Origin: an uncultured Chromatiaceae bacterium
GTDB taxonomy: Bacteria > Pseudomonadota > Gammaproteobacteria > Enterobacterales > Alteromonadaceae
Reading direction: 5' to 3'
DNA length: 22,285 bases
NCBI GenBank assembly: GCA_946482325.1
Contig: CAMLRA010000053.1
Coordinates: 1-22,285, forward strand
Every line of letters starts with the position of its first letter. Positions within the stretch are counted from its first letter, which is position 1. The notes beneath the pieces were generated by a model. The model did not search any database. It was not told the DNA's origin and saw only the letters and a list, made by a program, of their open reading frames with translations. The translations under genes and the position numbers were made by a program. Positions 8,248-17,588 of the stretch are shown here, one piece after another.

Positions 8248-9678
8248 TCAGACTGAAAAAGTAGCCTTGAGCTGTAATAAAGCCTCATCCAATACCTGCC
8301 ACAAACGTGGGTCGGCGCATTGGCTGATGTTCACCCGCATAAACCGGTCGGCATCTGGCCATTGGCTAAAATTTGGGCCTGGTGCCAGCACAACTTGGGC
8401 CCTGGCGGCGAGGGCAGTCAGCACCCGGCTGCTGATGCCTGTCGGCAGTTGCAGCCACAGTGCAAAACCAGCCTCAGGTACAAACCATGGCACAATGTCG
8501 CGTTTGGCAAATTCCGCAATAACATCACGACGCAAAGTATCAAGACGCTGCTGAAGTTGCTTCAGATGGCGGCGGTAGCTGCCGCTGGTCAGCACCTGAT
8601 ACACCACCCGTTCCACAGTAGCCGGCGTTGACGTGCTGCTGATGAGTTTTAGATCAGTCATTGACGCAATCAGTGCCGGCGACGCCGCGATATAGCCCAC
8701 CCGTAAATCAGCCGAAATGGTTTTTGACAAACTGCCAAGATAAACGCCCTCCTGCAAGCCGGTCAGGCTGGCATAACGCAGCGCTGGTTGTTGCTCAAAA
8801 TCGGCGTAAATATCATCTTCAATCAACAGCACCTGATGCTGCTTCAATAACGACAATACCTGCACCGCTTTGGGCGGGCTGACACAAGTGCCGACCGGAT
8901 TGGACAGTACTGAATTGGTCAGATAAGCGCGTACTTTGTGGGAGCTCAGCAGGGCGCTCAGCGCTGGCAAATCCGGGCCGTCGGTACAGCGGGGCAGGTA
9001 CAGCAGCTCCAGCTGATGCAACCGCAGCATCGCCTGAAAGTTATAAAAACCCGGGTCATCGACAATCACTTTATCGCCGGGCTTTAACAACAAACGCAGC
9101 ACCAAATCCAGCGCATGGGTCGCGCTGTGGGTTAATAACAGCTGCTGCGGCGTCAACACAATACGCAGTTCCGCCAGCCGGTTCACCAGATATTGCCGCA
9201 GCGGCAGATAACCCTGTGCCGGCCCGTAATCGGTCAACACCTGTTCTTGCCGGGCAATTTCTTTTAAGGCAGCTCTTACCTCTTGTTGTGGCAAAAAATC
9301 CGGTGTTAACCAGCCGGCAGCCGGCTTCAGCCAATTCGCTTCGCGCTGCAGCGTCTGGTGCATCAGCGCCACTTCACCGGCAAGCTCACTGGGGCTGCTG
9401 TTGTCCTGCAGCTGCAGTGCCGGATTACGCCTGGCGACAAACACACCGCTGCCGGGCCGGCTTGATACTAACCCTTCGGCATTGAGTCGCTCGTACACAT
9501 CGGCCACGGTAAATTTACTGATGCCCAAATGCGCCGCCAGTGCACGAACGGAGGGCAGGCGAGCGCCGGCCGGCCAGCGGCCTTGTTGGATCTGCTGTTT
9601 GCTCTGCTGTAACAACTGTTGGGTCAGGCCAAGAGCTGCTGCACTGTCCAGCTGAAAATCTTGTAGCACCACCTGCAT
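8248..9678 (-). CDS. MocR-family regulator (GntR HTH fused to aminotransferase fold)
   Basis: PLP-binding transcription factor, 476 aa. The N-terminal GntR winged helix-turn-helix (about residues 10-83) has LPSVRALAAHLGISKFTV and GLVSSRPGSGVFV. A fold-type I aminotransferase domain follows, with SATHAL (185-190), the SNP motif (259-261), EDDIY (Asp288 and Tyr291 for the cofactor ring), and SLSKT with Lys319 for the PLP Schiff base, then Arg326. All PLP contacts look present, so cofactor binding is expected; enzymatic activity is not implied. The EDDIY variant resembles E. coli YdcR more than the PdxR/GabR type. The start at 9678 has AGGAG 8 nt upstream; an in-frame ATG at 9720 lacks such support. 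It is divergent from an EamA permease, its most likely target. The effector is unknown. Confidence 0.93.
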   Translation of the reverse strand: MQVVLQDFQLDSAAALGLTQQLLQQSKQQIQQGRWPAGARLPSVRALAAHLGISKFTVADVYERLNAEGLVSSRPGSGVFVARRNPALQLQDNSSPSELAGEVALMHQTLQREANWLKPAAGWLTPDFLPQQEVRAALKEIARQEQVLTDYGPAQGYLPLRQYLVNRLAELRIVLTPQQLLLTHSATHALDLVLRLLLKPGDKVIVDDPGFYNFQAMLRLHQLELLYLPRCTDGPDLPALSALLSSHKVRAYLTNSVLSNPVGTCVSPPKAVQVLSLLKQHQVLLIEDDIYADFEQQPALRYASLTGLQEGVYLGSLSKTISADLRVGYIAASPALIASMTDLKLISSTSTPATVERVVYQVLTSGSYRRHLKQLQQRLDTLRRDVIAEFAKRDIVPWFVPEAGFALWLQLPTGISSRVLTALAARAQVVLAPGPNFSQWPDADRFMRVNISQCADPRLWQVLDEALLQLKATFSV

Positions 9679-9686
9679 GGTTTTTT

Positions 9687-9691
9687 CTCCT
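9687..9691 (-). promoter_or_regulatory. Ribosome-binding site deciding the MocR gene start
   Basis: AGGAG on the minus strand, 8 nt before the ATG at 9678. It argues against the longer reading from 9720. Confidence 0.7.
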
Positions 9692-9742
9692 GGCTGTTGT
9701 TGACTGTCATGGCAAAACAATCAGTACAGTTTGAAAATATCA

Positions 9743-9771
9743 TTGACAACCGTCCTGAGTGTACAGGTATT
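9743..9771 (+). promoter_or_regulatory. Candidate promoter for the EamA permease
   Basis: TTGACA (9743-9748), a perfect -35, then 17 bp and GGTATT (9766-9771), a poor -10. A weak -10 is compatible with activator dependence, as in other MocR-controlled divergent pairs. TACAG occurs three times in direct orientation at 9725, 9762 and 9801, the middle copy overlapping this -10. Confidence 0.4.
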
Positions 9772-9814
9772 TCTGCGTTATTGTCAGTCGCAGATCAGAT
9801 TACAGGTGCAAAGC

Positions 9815-9820
9815 AGGGAG
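9815..9820 (+). promoter_or_regulatory. Ribosome-binding site deciding the EamA start
   Basis: AGGGAG, 5 nt before the ATG at 9826. It selects that start over the upstream in-frame ATG at 9697, which would reach back into the divergent control region. Confidence 0.7.
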
Positions 9821-9825
9821 TTTTG

Positions 9826-10737
9826 ATGACAGAGCAGGTTTTGCCAAAGGATACCGTTAACACTCAGGCGCTATCGCCAATGGCGATGGCCTATGTATGG
9901 GGCTTAAGCGGCGTGCTGATGTTTTCCGGCGGCTTGGTCGCCACGCGGATGGCCGTGCTGGAGCTGCCGCCAGTGTTTGTTGGCGCTGGCCGCGCGGCAG
10001 TTGCCGGCATTTTAAGCATGCTGTTGTTGGGTGTCTTAAAGCAACAGTTGCCAGCACGGCGCTACTGGCCGGGTTTGTTGGTGGTTGCTGTTGGCGCTGT
10101 GTTCGCGTATCCGCTGTTGTCTGCGCTGGCACTGCAGTGGACTGATGCCAGCCACGCCACCTTAGTCACGGCGTTGATGCCGCTTTTTACCGCGATCTTC
10201 GGCGCCTGGCTCAGCGCTCAGGTGCCAAGGTTTGGTTTTTGGCTGTTTGCCTGCGCCGGAGCGCTGTTGGTACTGGGTTATAGCCTGGCCCAGCATCATA
10301 TCAACAGCCTGGCGCTGGCTGATGCTTTGCTGTTATTCGCTTGTCTTTGTTGTGGTCTCGCCTATGCCAAGGGCGCCATGCTGGCGAAATCACTTGGCAG
10401 CTGGCAGGTGATTTGCTGGGCGCTGGTGCTATCCCTGCCACTGTCATTGCCTTTGACTTTGTTCCAGCTACCGGCTATCTCAGCTCAGACTGTCTCGCTG
10501 TCTGCCTGGCTTGGTTTTGCTTATCTGGCGGTCTTTTCGATGTTTCTTGGTTTTTTTGCCTGGTACCGCGGCCTGTCGTTAGGCGGGGTGGCGCAGATCA
10601 GTCAGCTGCAGCAACTGAGCCCGTTTCTTGGCTTGGGCTGGGCCACGATTTGTCTTGGCGAACCAATCAGTGCGCTGCAGTTTGGTATCGCCGCACTGGT
10701 GGTGCTGTGCATTGTGCTCGGACGTCGCTTTGGGTAA
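9826..10737 (+). CDS. DMT-superfamily EamA-type permease
   Basis: Inner-membrane transporter, 303 aa, the usual length for the 10-helix EamA/RhaT family (two repeats of five helices). About ten hydrophobic segments are visible, from AYVWGLSGVLMFSGGLVATR near the N-terminus to FGIAALVVLCIVLG at the end. The repeat-end signature is seen twice, as LQWTDASHATLVTALMPLFT and as GVAQISQLQQLSPFLGLGW. Family members mostly export amino acids or other small metabolites; the substrate cannot be read from sequence. The gene is divergent from a PLP-dependent MocR regulator, which suggests an amino-compound or B6-related substrate (inference). The frame is open upstream to 9697, but the start at 9826 has a strong ribosome-binding site and gives a typical short cytoplasmic tail. 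Confidence 0.92.
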   Translation: MTEQVLPKDTVNTQALSPMAMAYVWGLSGVLMFSGGLVATRMAVLELPPVFVGAGRAAVAGILSMLLLGVLKQQLPARRYWPGLLVVAVGAVFAYPLLSALALQWTDASHATLVTALMPLFTAIFGAWLSAQVPRFGFWLFACAGALLVLGYSLAQHHINSLALADALLLFACLCCGLAYAKGAMLAKSLGSWQVICWALVLSLPLSLPLTLFQLPAISAQTVSLSAWLGFAYLAVFSMFLGFFAWYRGLSLGGVAQISQLQQLSPFLGLGWATICLGEPISALQFGIAALVVLCIVLGRRFG

Positions 10738-10800
10738 TGACACTTTGGTGAACTCTACTTTCTGCCACATGCCGGCGTAGCAAAAATTTGGGTTAGCCGC

Positions 10801-10806
10801 TATAAT
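10801..10806 (+). promoter_or_regulatory. Candidate -10 box upstream of ybiT
   Basis: Perfect TATAAT with no convincing -35; TAGCAA stands 17 bp upstream. If used, transcription would start at about 10813 and pass straight into the hairpin at 10821-10845. Confidence 0.5.
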
Positions 10807-10820
10807 AGCGCGCTTTTTGT

Positions 10821-10845
10821 CCCGGCCATGCGCCGGGCTTTTTTT
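10821..10845 (+). terminator. Intrinsic terminator between the EamA gene and ybiT
   Basis: CCCGGC pairs with GCCGGG around a 5-nt loop, followed by C and seven T's. It lies 84 nt after the EamA stop, so it can end that transcript. It is also downstream of the TATAAT box at 10801 and upstream of the ybiT start, so it may attenuate ybiT. Confidence 0.8.
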
Positions 10846-10876
10846 GCTAACACGCTAACGGGCCCGCTCGGCCAAC

Positions 10877-10880
10877 AGGA
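10877..10880 (+). promoter_or_regulatory. Ribosome-binding site for the GTG start of ybiT
   Basis: AGGA, 10 nt before GTG at 10891. It is a moderate site; no better one precedes the in-frame ATG at 10828, which lies in the terminator loop. Confidence 0.5.
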
Positions 10881-10890
10881 ACCCCTGACT

Positions 10891-12495
10891 GTGATCTCTA
10901 CTGCCAATATTACGATGCAATTCGGCGCTAAGCCGCTGTTTGAAAACATTTCGGTTAAATTCGGTCAAGGTAACCGCTATGGCCTGATCGGCGCCAACGG
11001 CTGTGGTAAATCCACTTTTATGAAGATCCTGAGCCGTGAGCTGGACCCGTCCGCCGGCATCGTGATGGTTGAGCCGAATATGCGCGTGGCCAAGTTGCAC
11101 CAGGACCAGTTCGCCTTTGAACAATATAGCGTCATTGATACCGTGATTATGGGCCATGCTGAGCTGTGGCAGGTGAAGGCCGAACGTGATCGCATTTATG
11201 CTATTCCTGACATGTCAGAAGAAGACGGCATGAAGGTCGCAGACCTCGAAGTTGCCTTCGGTGAAATGGACGGCTACACCGCAGAATCTCGCGCCGGTGA
11301 ATTGTTATTAGGCGTTGGCATTCCGGTTGAGCAACATTATGGCCCGATGTCTGCCGTGGCCCCGGGCTGGAAACTGCGGGTGTTACTGGCCCAGGTACTG
11401 TTTGCTGATCCGGAAATTATGCTGTTGGACGAACCGACCAACAACTTAGATATCAATACTATCCGCTGGCTGGAAGACACCCTGGCCGAGCGTAACAGTA
11501 CCATGATCATCATCTCGCACGACCGCCACTTCTTAAACAGCGTCTGTACTCACATGGCCGACCTGGATTACGGTGAGCTGCGCTTATATCCGGGCAATTA
11601 CGATGAATATATGCTGGCTGCGATGCAGGCGCGCGAGCGTCTGATGTCAGACAACGCCAAGAAAAAAGCCCAGATTGATGAATTAAAAGCCTTCGTTGCG
11701 CGTTTCTCGGCCAACGCCTCAAAAGCCCGTCAGGCAACCTCACGCGCCAAGCAAATGGACAAAATCAAGCTGGAAGAAGTGAAAGCCTCCAGCCGGGTCA
11801 ACCCATTTATCCGCTTTGAGCAGCAAAAACAACTGTACCGGTTGGCGCTGGAAGTTGAAGGTCTGAGCAAAGGCTTCGACAACACTCCGGTGTTGAAAAA
11901 TGTCAGCATGATGATTGAAGTCGGGGAAAAAGTGGCCATCCTCGGCGCCAACGGTATCGGTAAGACCACGTTGCTGAAGTGTCTGGTCGGTGAATATCCG
12001 GTCGATGGCGGCCTGGTGAAATGGTCAGAAAACGTCAATATCGGTTATTACGCGCAGGACCACGAATACGAGTTCGCCGGAGACATGAAAGAGATGACGT
12101 TGTTTGACTGGATGTCGTACTGGAAACAACCTTCAGATGACGAGCAGGCAGTACGCGGTATTCTCGGCCGCCTGTTATTCAGCCAGGACGATATCAAGAA
12201 AAAAGTCAAAGTACTGTCCGGTGGTGAAAAAGGTCGGATGTTGTTTGGTAAGCTGATGCTGCAGCGGCCAAATATTCTGATCATGGACGAACCAACCAAC
12301 CACCTGGATATGGAATCGATTGAATCGCTGAATATGGCACTGGAGTTGTTTAAAGGCACCCTGTTATTCGTCAGTCACGACCGCGAATTCGTCTCATCGC
12401 TGGCGACGCGCATTATTGAGATCACCGATCGTGACGTGCGTAACTTCGTTGGTAGTTACGACGATTATCTGGCGCAACAACTGGCACTGGCGTAA
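10891..12495 (+). CDS. ybiT: ABC-F ATPase YbiT
   Basis: Soluble tandem ATPase of the ABC-F family, which binds the ribosomal E site and modulates translation; YbiT is one of the four E. coli members. It has 534 aa; E. coli YbiT is about 530, with near-identical stretches throughout. ATPase domain 1 has Walker [10 protein letters not shown] (about 34-42), the variant signature [13 protein letters not shown] and Walker [11 protein letters not shown]. The linker ([18 protein letters not shown]) is rich in basic residues. ATPase domain 2 has [18 protein letters not shown] and MDEPTNHLD. No membrane segments are present. I chose the GTG at 10891 because it yields [11 protein letters not shown], aligning with known YbiT. 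The frame is open upstream to an ATG at 10828 inside a terminator hairpin, which would add 21 atypical residues. Confidence 0.95.
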   Translation: MISTANITMQFGAKPLFENISVKFGQGNRYGLIGANGCGKSTFMKILSRELDPSAGIVMVEPNMRVAKLHQDQFAFEQYSVIDTVIMGHAELWQVKAERDRIYAIPDMSEEDGMKVADLEVAFGEMDGYTAESRAGELLLGVGIPVEQHYGPMSAVAPGWKLRVLLAQVLFADPEIMLLDEPTNNLDINTIRWLEDTLAERNSTMIIISHDRHFLNSVCTHMADLDYGELRLYPGNYDEYMLAAMQARERLMSDNAKKKAQIDELKAFVARFSANASKARQATSRAKQMDKIKLEEVKASSRVNPFIRFEQQKQLYRLALEVEGLSKGFDNTPVLKNVSMMIEVGEKVAILGANGIGKTTLLKCLVGEYPVDGGLVKWSENVNIGYYAQDHEYEFAGDMKEMTLFDWMSYWKQPSDDEQAVRGILGRLLFSQDDIKKKVKVLSGGEKGRMLFGKLMLQRPNILIMDEPTNHLDMESIESLNMALELFKGTLLFVSHDREFVSSLATRIIEITDRDVRNFVGSYDDYLAQQLALA

Positions 12496-12517
12496 TTTCT
12501 TCAGCTCTGCTCAATCT

Positions 12518-12543
12518 AAAAAGCACCTTCGGGTGCTTTTTTT
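12518..12543 (+). terminator. Intrinsic terminator after ybiT
   Basis: AAAAAGCACC pairs with GGTGCTTTTT around a TTCG tetraloop closed by C-G, a very stable RNA loop, and is followed by more T's. It is 22 nt after the ybiT stop and may also work on the minus strand. Confidence 0.92.
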
Positions 12544-12668
12544 CTGCCCGTTAACTGCCTTTGCATGAATTATCCGGCTTTCTTAATCCATTTACTTGTT
12601 TAGGGGCTTTTCACGGTCAATGCCTTGTCTTAGGATGGTTCTTCAATAATAAGAAGTCGGGGAACCTC

Positions 12669-13751
12669 ATGTTTTTTAATCGTGCGCTGAAAGAAGAAAA
12701 CCAACAACTCAGAGAGCAGCTCAAAGAAGCACAACGTCAGGCCAGGGACAGTACACAACATTTAGAGCAACAGCTGGCCCAGCTCGAACTACAGGTTCAG
12801 CAGCACGCGGCAACTCAGCAGCAAAACCAGTGGCAGGAAGTACAACTGAATGGCAGCGAAGTGCTGGATGCGATCCGTCAAAGCTTAAGCCGCCATGCTG
12901 ACGACCTGATTGCCGAGCGCACCGCACTGGCCAAACTAGAAGATATTTTTGGTCAGACACAAAGTGCCATTCGCACGCTGGAAGACCGTGCTGTACAAAT
13001 CACCGATCACGCGAATCAAAGTGCGGCCACAGCAGCAGTGCTCGATGGCACCGCCAGTTCCATCAATCAGTTAATCTCCAGCATTCAGGAAATTTCCGAC
13101 CAAACCAACTTACTGGCACTCAATGCGGCGATTGAAGCAGCGCGCGCAGGTGAAGCGGGGCGCGGATTTGCTGTGGTGGCCGATGAAGTCCGCCAGCTCG
13201 CTGGTAAAGCTAATGAAGCCAGTAAACAAATTGAAAGCCTGATCCGCAAGGTTATAGAACAAACCAACAATATCAAAACCATGGTATCTCACAGTCAGCA
13301 AAGCGCCGCTGATGTGTCGTTGTCATCCAAACAGATCGATGCCGTCGTTAATGAAGTCATTAATCGCTCTGAAGCGATGAAAAAGTTGATTCGTGCTACG
13401 ACCACCCAAACCTATCTTGATAGTCTGAAAATGGATTATGTCAGCTGGAAAGCCAGCGTCTATCAGGCCATTGCCCACAAACGCGATTTACCGGCGTCAC
13501 AGGCGGAACAAAAATATCAGCAATGGTGTGGCGCAGGCGGCTATGGTGCCAAGCACTATGGCCAGCTCAACAGCTTTCGCAGTATTGAACATCCGCACCG
13601 TGGCATGCATCAGGCTGCCCGTGAGGCCGTGCAAGCAGGACGCGCTGGTGACACCGCAGCGCTGGCGCGCGCACTCGGTCAGATGGAAGAAGCCGCACAA
13701 CAAGTCGTGGCAGCCATACAACGCTTGCAACAGGATGTGCAGGCGCAATAA
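12669..13751 (+). CDS. Soluble chemoreceptor with altered C-terminal CZB domain (copy 1)
   Basis: Cytoplasmic methyl-accepting chemotaxis protein, 360 aa, with no membrane segment or signal peptide. A glutamine-rich coiled coil (about 6-55) leads into a short MCP signalling hairpin with its tip around [20 protein letters not shown] (141-160) and [16 protein letters not shown]. The C-terminus (about 250-350) is a CZB domain. Cys287, His310 and His314 match three zinc ligands, but the first ligand is Tyr257 (DYVSWK) where family members have His, and the usual CxxGxW is CGAGGY. Zinc binding may be weakened. The ATG at 12669 follows CGGGGA; an in-frame ATG at 12561 would add 36 residues overlapping the promoter region. 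It is a tandem paralogue of the next gene, sharing the MFF..AL start and most of the hairpin. Confidence 0.93.
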   Translation: MFFNRALKEENQQLREQLKEAQRQARDSTQHLEQQLAQLELQVQQHAATQQQNQWQEVQLNGSEVLDAIRQSLSRHADDLIAERTALAKLEDIFGQTQSAIRTLEDRAVQITDHANQSAATAAVLDGTASSINQLISSIQEISDQTNLLALNAAIEAARAGEAGRGFAVVADEVRQLAGKANEASKQIESLIRKVIEQTNNIKTMVSHSQQSAADVSLSSKQIDAVVNEVINRSEAMKKLIRATTTQTYLDSLKMDYVSWKASVYQAIAHKRDLPASQAEQKYQQWCGAGGYGAKHYGQLNSFRSIEHPHRGMHQAAREAVQAGRAGDTAALARALGQMEEAAQQVVAAIQRLQQDVQAQ

Positions 13752-13979
13752 ATCACAAAACTCTTTGACCTGAGACAATAGTCGGAGTGTCGACGGAACC
13801 GTTGTTGTGTCAGGATAGGGATGTCATTGGGCCGGTACTGAAAAGGTATGCGGGTGCTGGCCCGGTTGGCAGTCTGGAACATCACCAGCCACACCATTTG
13901 TCATCGCAGACACGTCAGGACTTTCGTGTTATGCCCCAGGCTTTTCAGGTCCCCCTCTGACGACACCGGAGCACAATTT
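13752..13979. other. Intergenic region between the two CZB receptors
   Basis: 228 bases with no credible gene. No terminator with a T-run and no sigma-28 motif (TAAA then GCCGATAA) was recognised. TTGACC at about 13764 is a possible -35 with no clear -10. The second receptor may be transcribed from here or by read-through. Confidence 0.4.
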
Positions 13980-15065
13980 ATGTTTTTTACCTCAGCTTTA
14001 AAACTGCGGATCGCCGAACTCGAAAAACAACTTCACCAGCAACAGGCGCAACATAAGCTCGACATTGAGCAACTTCAGCAGCATTACCATCAGCAGCTGG
14101 CGCAACAGGAAGCAGGACGTCAGCAGGACGCCCATCAACAATCCGTCTGCGCCACCATGCTGTTAGGCGGCAGCATGCTCAGTCAAATTCGTGAAGAGCT
14201 GGCAAAAAATGCCGGTCAGCTTGAACATGAGCATCAGGCGTTAACCGCGCTGGACGATATTTTCGGTCAAACCCATCAGGCTCTGGCGAATCTGGACCAA
14301 CGCGCCAGTCAAATCAGTAAAGATGCGGAACAAAGCGCAGCCGTTACAGCGGTATTGGACGGCACTGCGAACGCTATCAATCAGCTGATCTCCAGTATTC
14401 AGGAAATTTCTGATCAGACCAATCTGCTGGCCTTGAATGCGGCCATTGAAGCAGCGCGGGCAGGTGAGGCCGGTCGCGGTTTTGCCGTGGTGGCTGATGA
14501 GGTGCGCCAGCTTGCCGGTAAAGCCCACCAAGCCAGTAATCAAATTGAGCAGCTGGTCAGGCAAATCATTAACCAGACCAGTCAGATACGAAGTACGGTA
14601 GAACAGAGCCGGCACAGCGCGACAGATGTCGCCGCTTCCAGTAGCCAGATTGGCGCTGTGGTTGAGCAAGTGATCAACACATCCAGCCATATGCAGAGTG
14701 TCATTAATCAAAGCGCAACGATGGCGTTTCTCAATACGGTTAAGCTCGACCACGCGGTCTGGAAACACCATGTCTATCAGCTGATCCAGCAACAACGTTT
14801 CGCTGACCCTGTGAATGCACATACTGAATGCCGCTTAGGCAAATGGTACTTCGAAGGCGAAGGTAAAAAACGCTATAGCGGCAAACGCAGTTTCCAGCAG
14901 TTGGACATACCGCACAAAGTGGTGCATCAGTCTGGACGTGATGCCCTAGCGGCCGGGCAACGCGGCGATTTTACCGCGATGCAGCAGGCTTTATTACAGA
15001 TGGAACAGGCCAGTGCACAAGTGACTGACCTCATTACGCAACTGCAGCAGGAAATTTGGGCTTAA
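13980..15065 (+). CDS. Soluble chemoreceptor with canonical C-terminal CZB domain (copy 2)
   Basis: Cytoplasmic chemoreceptor, 361 aa, tandem paralogue of the preceding gene. A long glutamine-rich coiled coil (about 10-55) is followed by the MCP hairpin with tip [20 protein letters not shown] (142-161), then [17 protein letters not shown]. The CZB domain keeps all four expected zinc ligands: His258 (LDHAVWK), Cys284 (CRLGKWYF), His312 and His316 (PHKVVH). Known CZB proteins such as TlpD and DgcZ use this site to sense zinc or oxidants such as hypochlorite; the same role here is inferred. CGGAG lies 8 nt before the ATG at 13980. An in-frame ATG at 13848 would add 44 residues with no family resemblance. 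It converges with the membrane receptor gene. Confidence 0.94.
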   Translation: MFFTSALKLRIAELEKQLHQQQAQHKLDIEQLQQHYHQQLAQQEAGRQQDAHQQSVCATMLLGGSMLSQIREELAKNAGQLEHEHQALTALDDIFGQTHQALANLDQRASQISKDAEQSAAVTAVLDGTANAINQLISSIQEISDQTNLLALNAAIEAARAGEAGRGFAVVADEVRQLAGKAHQASNQIEQLVRQIINQTSQIRSTVEQSRHSATDVAASSSQIGAVVEQVINTSSHMQSVINQSATMAFLNTVKLDHAVWKHHVYQLIQQQRFADPVNAHTECRLGKWYFEGEGKKRYSGKRSFQQLDIPHKVVHQSGRDALAAGQRGDFTAMQQALLQMEQASAQVTDLITQLQQEIWA

Positions 15066-15078
15066 CCGGCGCAATCGC

Positions 15079-15107
15079 CAGAGGCCACTTGTATGAGGTG
15101 GCCTCTG
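15079..15107. other. Perfect 10-bp hairpin between convergent receptor genes
   Basis: CAGAGGCCAC pairs with GTGGCCTCTG around a 9-nt loop. There is no T-run on either strand. It lies midway between the convergent stops (15065 and 15120), so it could stall polymerase or protect both mRNA ends. It is not a classical terminator. Confidence 0.6.
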
Positions 15108-15119
15108 CAAAAGTACAGA

Positions 15120-17351
15120 TCACACTTTAAGCTGGCTGGCCTGGGATAATAACTGCGCACTAAGCCGTTGCTGCTCTTCGGATTGCTCCGCCAGCATACT
15201 CATAGCGCTGTCAGTTTCTATCGCAGACTGATGAATTTGCGCCAGCGCTGCACTGATTTGCTGGCTGCGCGCACATTCATCACTGCCGAGCCGGTGGATT
15301 TGCGTCGCAACCTGCACAATTCGCGCCGCTGCGGCCCGAATTTGAGTCAGCATCATATCTGCGTGCGCCGCGCTTTGCAGACAATGTTCTGCCGTAAGTT
15401 GTTCCTGCTCCAGGCCCTGACGGGTTTCAGCGACTGAGCCTGCTAACCGGTTCAGCATGGTCTGAATTTCGGCAGTAGCGTTGGCGGTATTGGCGGACAA
15501 GCGTCGTACCTCGTCGGCAACCACAGCAAAACCACGGCCATGCTCACCGGCGCGCGCTGCTTCAATCGCGGCGTTCAGCGCCAGAAGGTTGGTTTGCTCC
15601 GCCACACCGCGAATAGTTTCCAGCACCTGCATAATGTCGGTCGATGCCTTGTCCAGCGTCAGCATACTGCCAGCCGAATGTTTAACCTGTTCCGCCAGCT
15701 GACCAATCTGCTGATTTAATGTTTTGACGCTGTCTTCACCGGACACGGCCTGTTGATGAGTCAGGGCTGCGTCGTCATTAGCCAAGGTAATTTGTTGCTG
15801 GAGTTGTAACAAGGCTGCAGAAGCCTGAGCCGCTTCTACGTCTAGTTGCGTCAATGCGGCCTTCTGCTGATAAACAGCCGTTTTGCTGCGCATGCTGATT
15901 TGCAGATTCTGCGCCGCCAGTTCCTGGCTTTGTTGTCCAGCCTGCTGTACGCCGCGCAGCAGCACCGACAAGCGGCTAAATAACTGCTGCAATGCCGAAG
16001 TTGTTTGACTGAGCTCAGTGTCGCGCTGCGGTACAAATTGCTGCCGCAAGTCTTGTTGCTCTGCCGCTTGCATGAGCTGCAACGACAGTTGTTCGAGCGG
16101 TTTGGCGATGCCAAAACCTAAGCGACGTGTCAGCCAGACCAGCAGAACAGCAAGGCCAATAACGGTCAGAACACTGCTCAACCAGAGTTGTTGTTTTAGC
16201 TGCTGCAATGACTGAAAAAGCTCAGCACTTTGCTGCTGCGTGACCAACAACACCTGATGCCCACCCAAGGATACACTTTCACTGCGTTGTAACCATTCAC
16301 TGCCATCAGCAGCAACCACCTGACGAATTTGTTGTTTGCCCTGCAGATACTGCGGGATCTCTTCATCTGCAGGCACCGGTGCGTTGTTGTTTCGCATTCC
16401 GGTCAGCAGCAGGCCCTGGCTATCGAGCAAAAAGCTATCGCCCGAATCGCCAAGACCAATCCCACGCCAGTTCTGCTGATCGGACATCAAAGCACTGACA
16501 GTACGCAGCGGCAGCTGCAATACCAGTACGCCATTGAGTTTCTGGTCCTGCGGGTTTAACACCGGCGCAGCCATAAATAGCGTGAGCTGGTCAAAGTGCG
16601 CGCTAAAAGGGGCTGCCGCTGACACCTGCCAGCCCGCAGCCGGTTGTTTGATCACCTGGCGGACTAACGCGGCCAGCGCAGTGTTAGCAAAAGCACCGTC
16701 TTGTAGCGACGTGGCAAAAGCCGGGCCTTTGTTAACCGAATACAACACCGCTTTGGACTGCGCATCCACCAGATATAAATCATCGTAATGCAGGCGCGTC
16801 ACCAGCTCACGAAAACTCTGATGAAACCTCTTGTGCTGCTGACCGTATACGGACCCATCGGCGCGGTCAGTCATTTTGGCCAGTTCGCCAGGACTATTTG
16901 GATTGGTCGCCAGGTAATAACGCTGCAACAACAAGGTTTCCAGCGAGGCTTTTTCCAGCCATTTGCTTACGTCCGGCTTTGCGTTAACACTGCTGGCGTA
17001 GGGCAAATAACGCTGTTGATACCACTGACCAACTTCGGTGCGCAGTGCTTCAATACCGGGGTTCTCGACTTCGTAGCGATAAGACTGATAGGGATTTTTC
17101 AGTGCCTGCAACGCTTCCTGTGTCATGCGGTTGTAGGCCAGACTCTGCAACAGATCGCGCTGCTGCTCCATATATTGAGTCAGCGCCTGTCGACGGCCGG
17201 TCGCGACCGCTAAAAAACGTTGTTCGATACTGTCACTCAGTACAGTTTCGGCATTTTTCCCGGCAATTGAACTACTGATGGCAACGGCCAGCACCATAGC
17301 GCCAATTGTTGTTCCACCCATTACCCACATCAATCTTTGTGCAATTTTCAT
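15120..17351 (-). CDS. Membrane chemoreceptor with Cache-like sensor domain
   Basis: Inner-membrane methyl-accepting chemotaxis protein, 743 aa. A first membrane segment (about 7-30) is followed by a large periplasmic region (about 31-388). This has Cache-type features, with [19 protein letters not shown] in the first half and [20 protein letters not shown] in the second, so a double Cache is likely. The second membrane segment (about 389-408, [16 protein letters not shown]) leads to a HAMP-like stretch and coiled coil. The signalling tip is [20 protein letters not shown] (583-602), with [20 protein letters not shown]. There is no CZB domain and no C-terminal CheR-docking pentapeptide. The ligand is unknown; many Cache receptors bind amino acids or organic acids. 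I prefer the ATG at 17351 ([12 protein letters not shown]); the frame is open to 17435, but that adds 28 residues before the membrane anchor. Confidence 0.93.
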   Translation of the reverse strand: MKIAQRLMWVMGGTTIGAMVLAVAISSSIAGKNAETVLSDSIEQRFLAVATGRRQALTQYMEQQRDLLQSLAYNRMTQEALQALKNPYQSYRYEVENPGIEALRTEVGQWYQQRYLPYASSVNAKPDVSKWLEKASLETLLLQRYYLATNPNSPGELAKMTDRADGSVYGQQHKRFHQSFRELVTRLHYDDLYLVDAQSKAVLYSVNKGPAFATSLQDGAFANTALAALVRQVIKQPAAGWQVSAAAPFSAHFDQLTLFMAAPVLNPQDQKLNGVLVLQLPLRTVSALMSDQQNWRGIGLGDSGDSFLLDSQGLLLTGMRNNNAPVPADEEIPQYLQGKQQIRQVVAADGSEWLQRSESVSLGGHQVLLVTQQQSAELFQSLQQLKQQLWLSSVLTVIGLAVLLVWLTRRLGFGIAKPLEQLSLQLMQAAEQQDLRQQFVPQRDTELSQTTSALQQLFSRLSVLLRGVQQAGQQSQELAAQNLQISMRSKTAVYQQKAALTQLDVEAAQASAALLQLQQQITLANDDAALTHQQAVSGEDSVKTLNQQIGQLAEQVKHSAGSMLTLDKASTDIMQVLETIRGVAEQTNLLALNAAIEAARAGEHGRGFAVVADEVRRLSANTANATAEIQTMLNRLAGSVAETRQGLEQEQLTAEHCLQSAAHADMMLTQIRAAAARIVQVATQIHRLGSDECARSQQISAALAQIHQSAIETDSAMSMLAEQSEEQQRLSAQLLSQASQLKV

Positions 17352-17588
17352 TGTCTTTATTCCATCATCAAACCAGCGCGTTGGCAGGGATCGCGCAGAG
17401 CTTAGGTGGATTAGATGACAGATTTGTGACAACAAGGCCGTTTAGATGGCTAAATAAATTTAATTGCTGATTTACCAAACAAGAACACGTATATTACTTT
17501 TTTGCATATCGCTAGTGCTTATAGTTATAGGAATATTTTGATATAGTTTTCCCACATTCTTTGAGGTCGTTTGCCAGACGGGGCACTT
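17352..17588. other. A/T-rich divergent control region
   Basis: 237 bases between divergent genes with no coding potential seen. It is clearly more A/T-rich than its surroundings around 17450-17550. Several -10-like strings (TATAGT, TATAGG, TTATAG) occur near 17520-17548. TTGCAT with TTATAG 17 bp downstream is one possible promoter for the metallo-hydrolase gene. No operator palindrome was recognised. Confidence 0.35.

Noticed and set aside
10828..10890. Longer YbiT starting at the in-frame ATG 10828
   Set aside because: The ATG lies in the loop of a terminator hairpin, has no ribosome-binding site, and the added 21 residues do not resemble YbiT N-termini; GTG at 10891 aligns well.
12544..12668. 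Sigma-28 flagellar promoter upstream of the first CZB receptor
   Set aside because: No match to TAAA-N15-GCCGATAA was found; AATAAT near 12650 has no properly spaced -35.
13848..13979. N-terminal extension of the second CZB receptor
   Set aside because: The 44 extra residues (Arg/His/Cys-rich) have no resemblance to receptor N-termini, and a better ribosome-binding site precedes 13980. The paralogue also begins MFF.
14241..14822. 193-codon minus-strand open frame inside the second CZB receptor
   Set aside because: It is a shadow of the conserved receptor hairpin; a similar antisense frame occurs in the paralogue, as expected from shared codon patterns.
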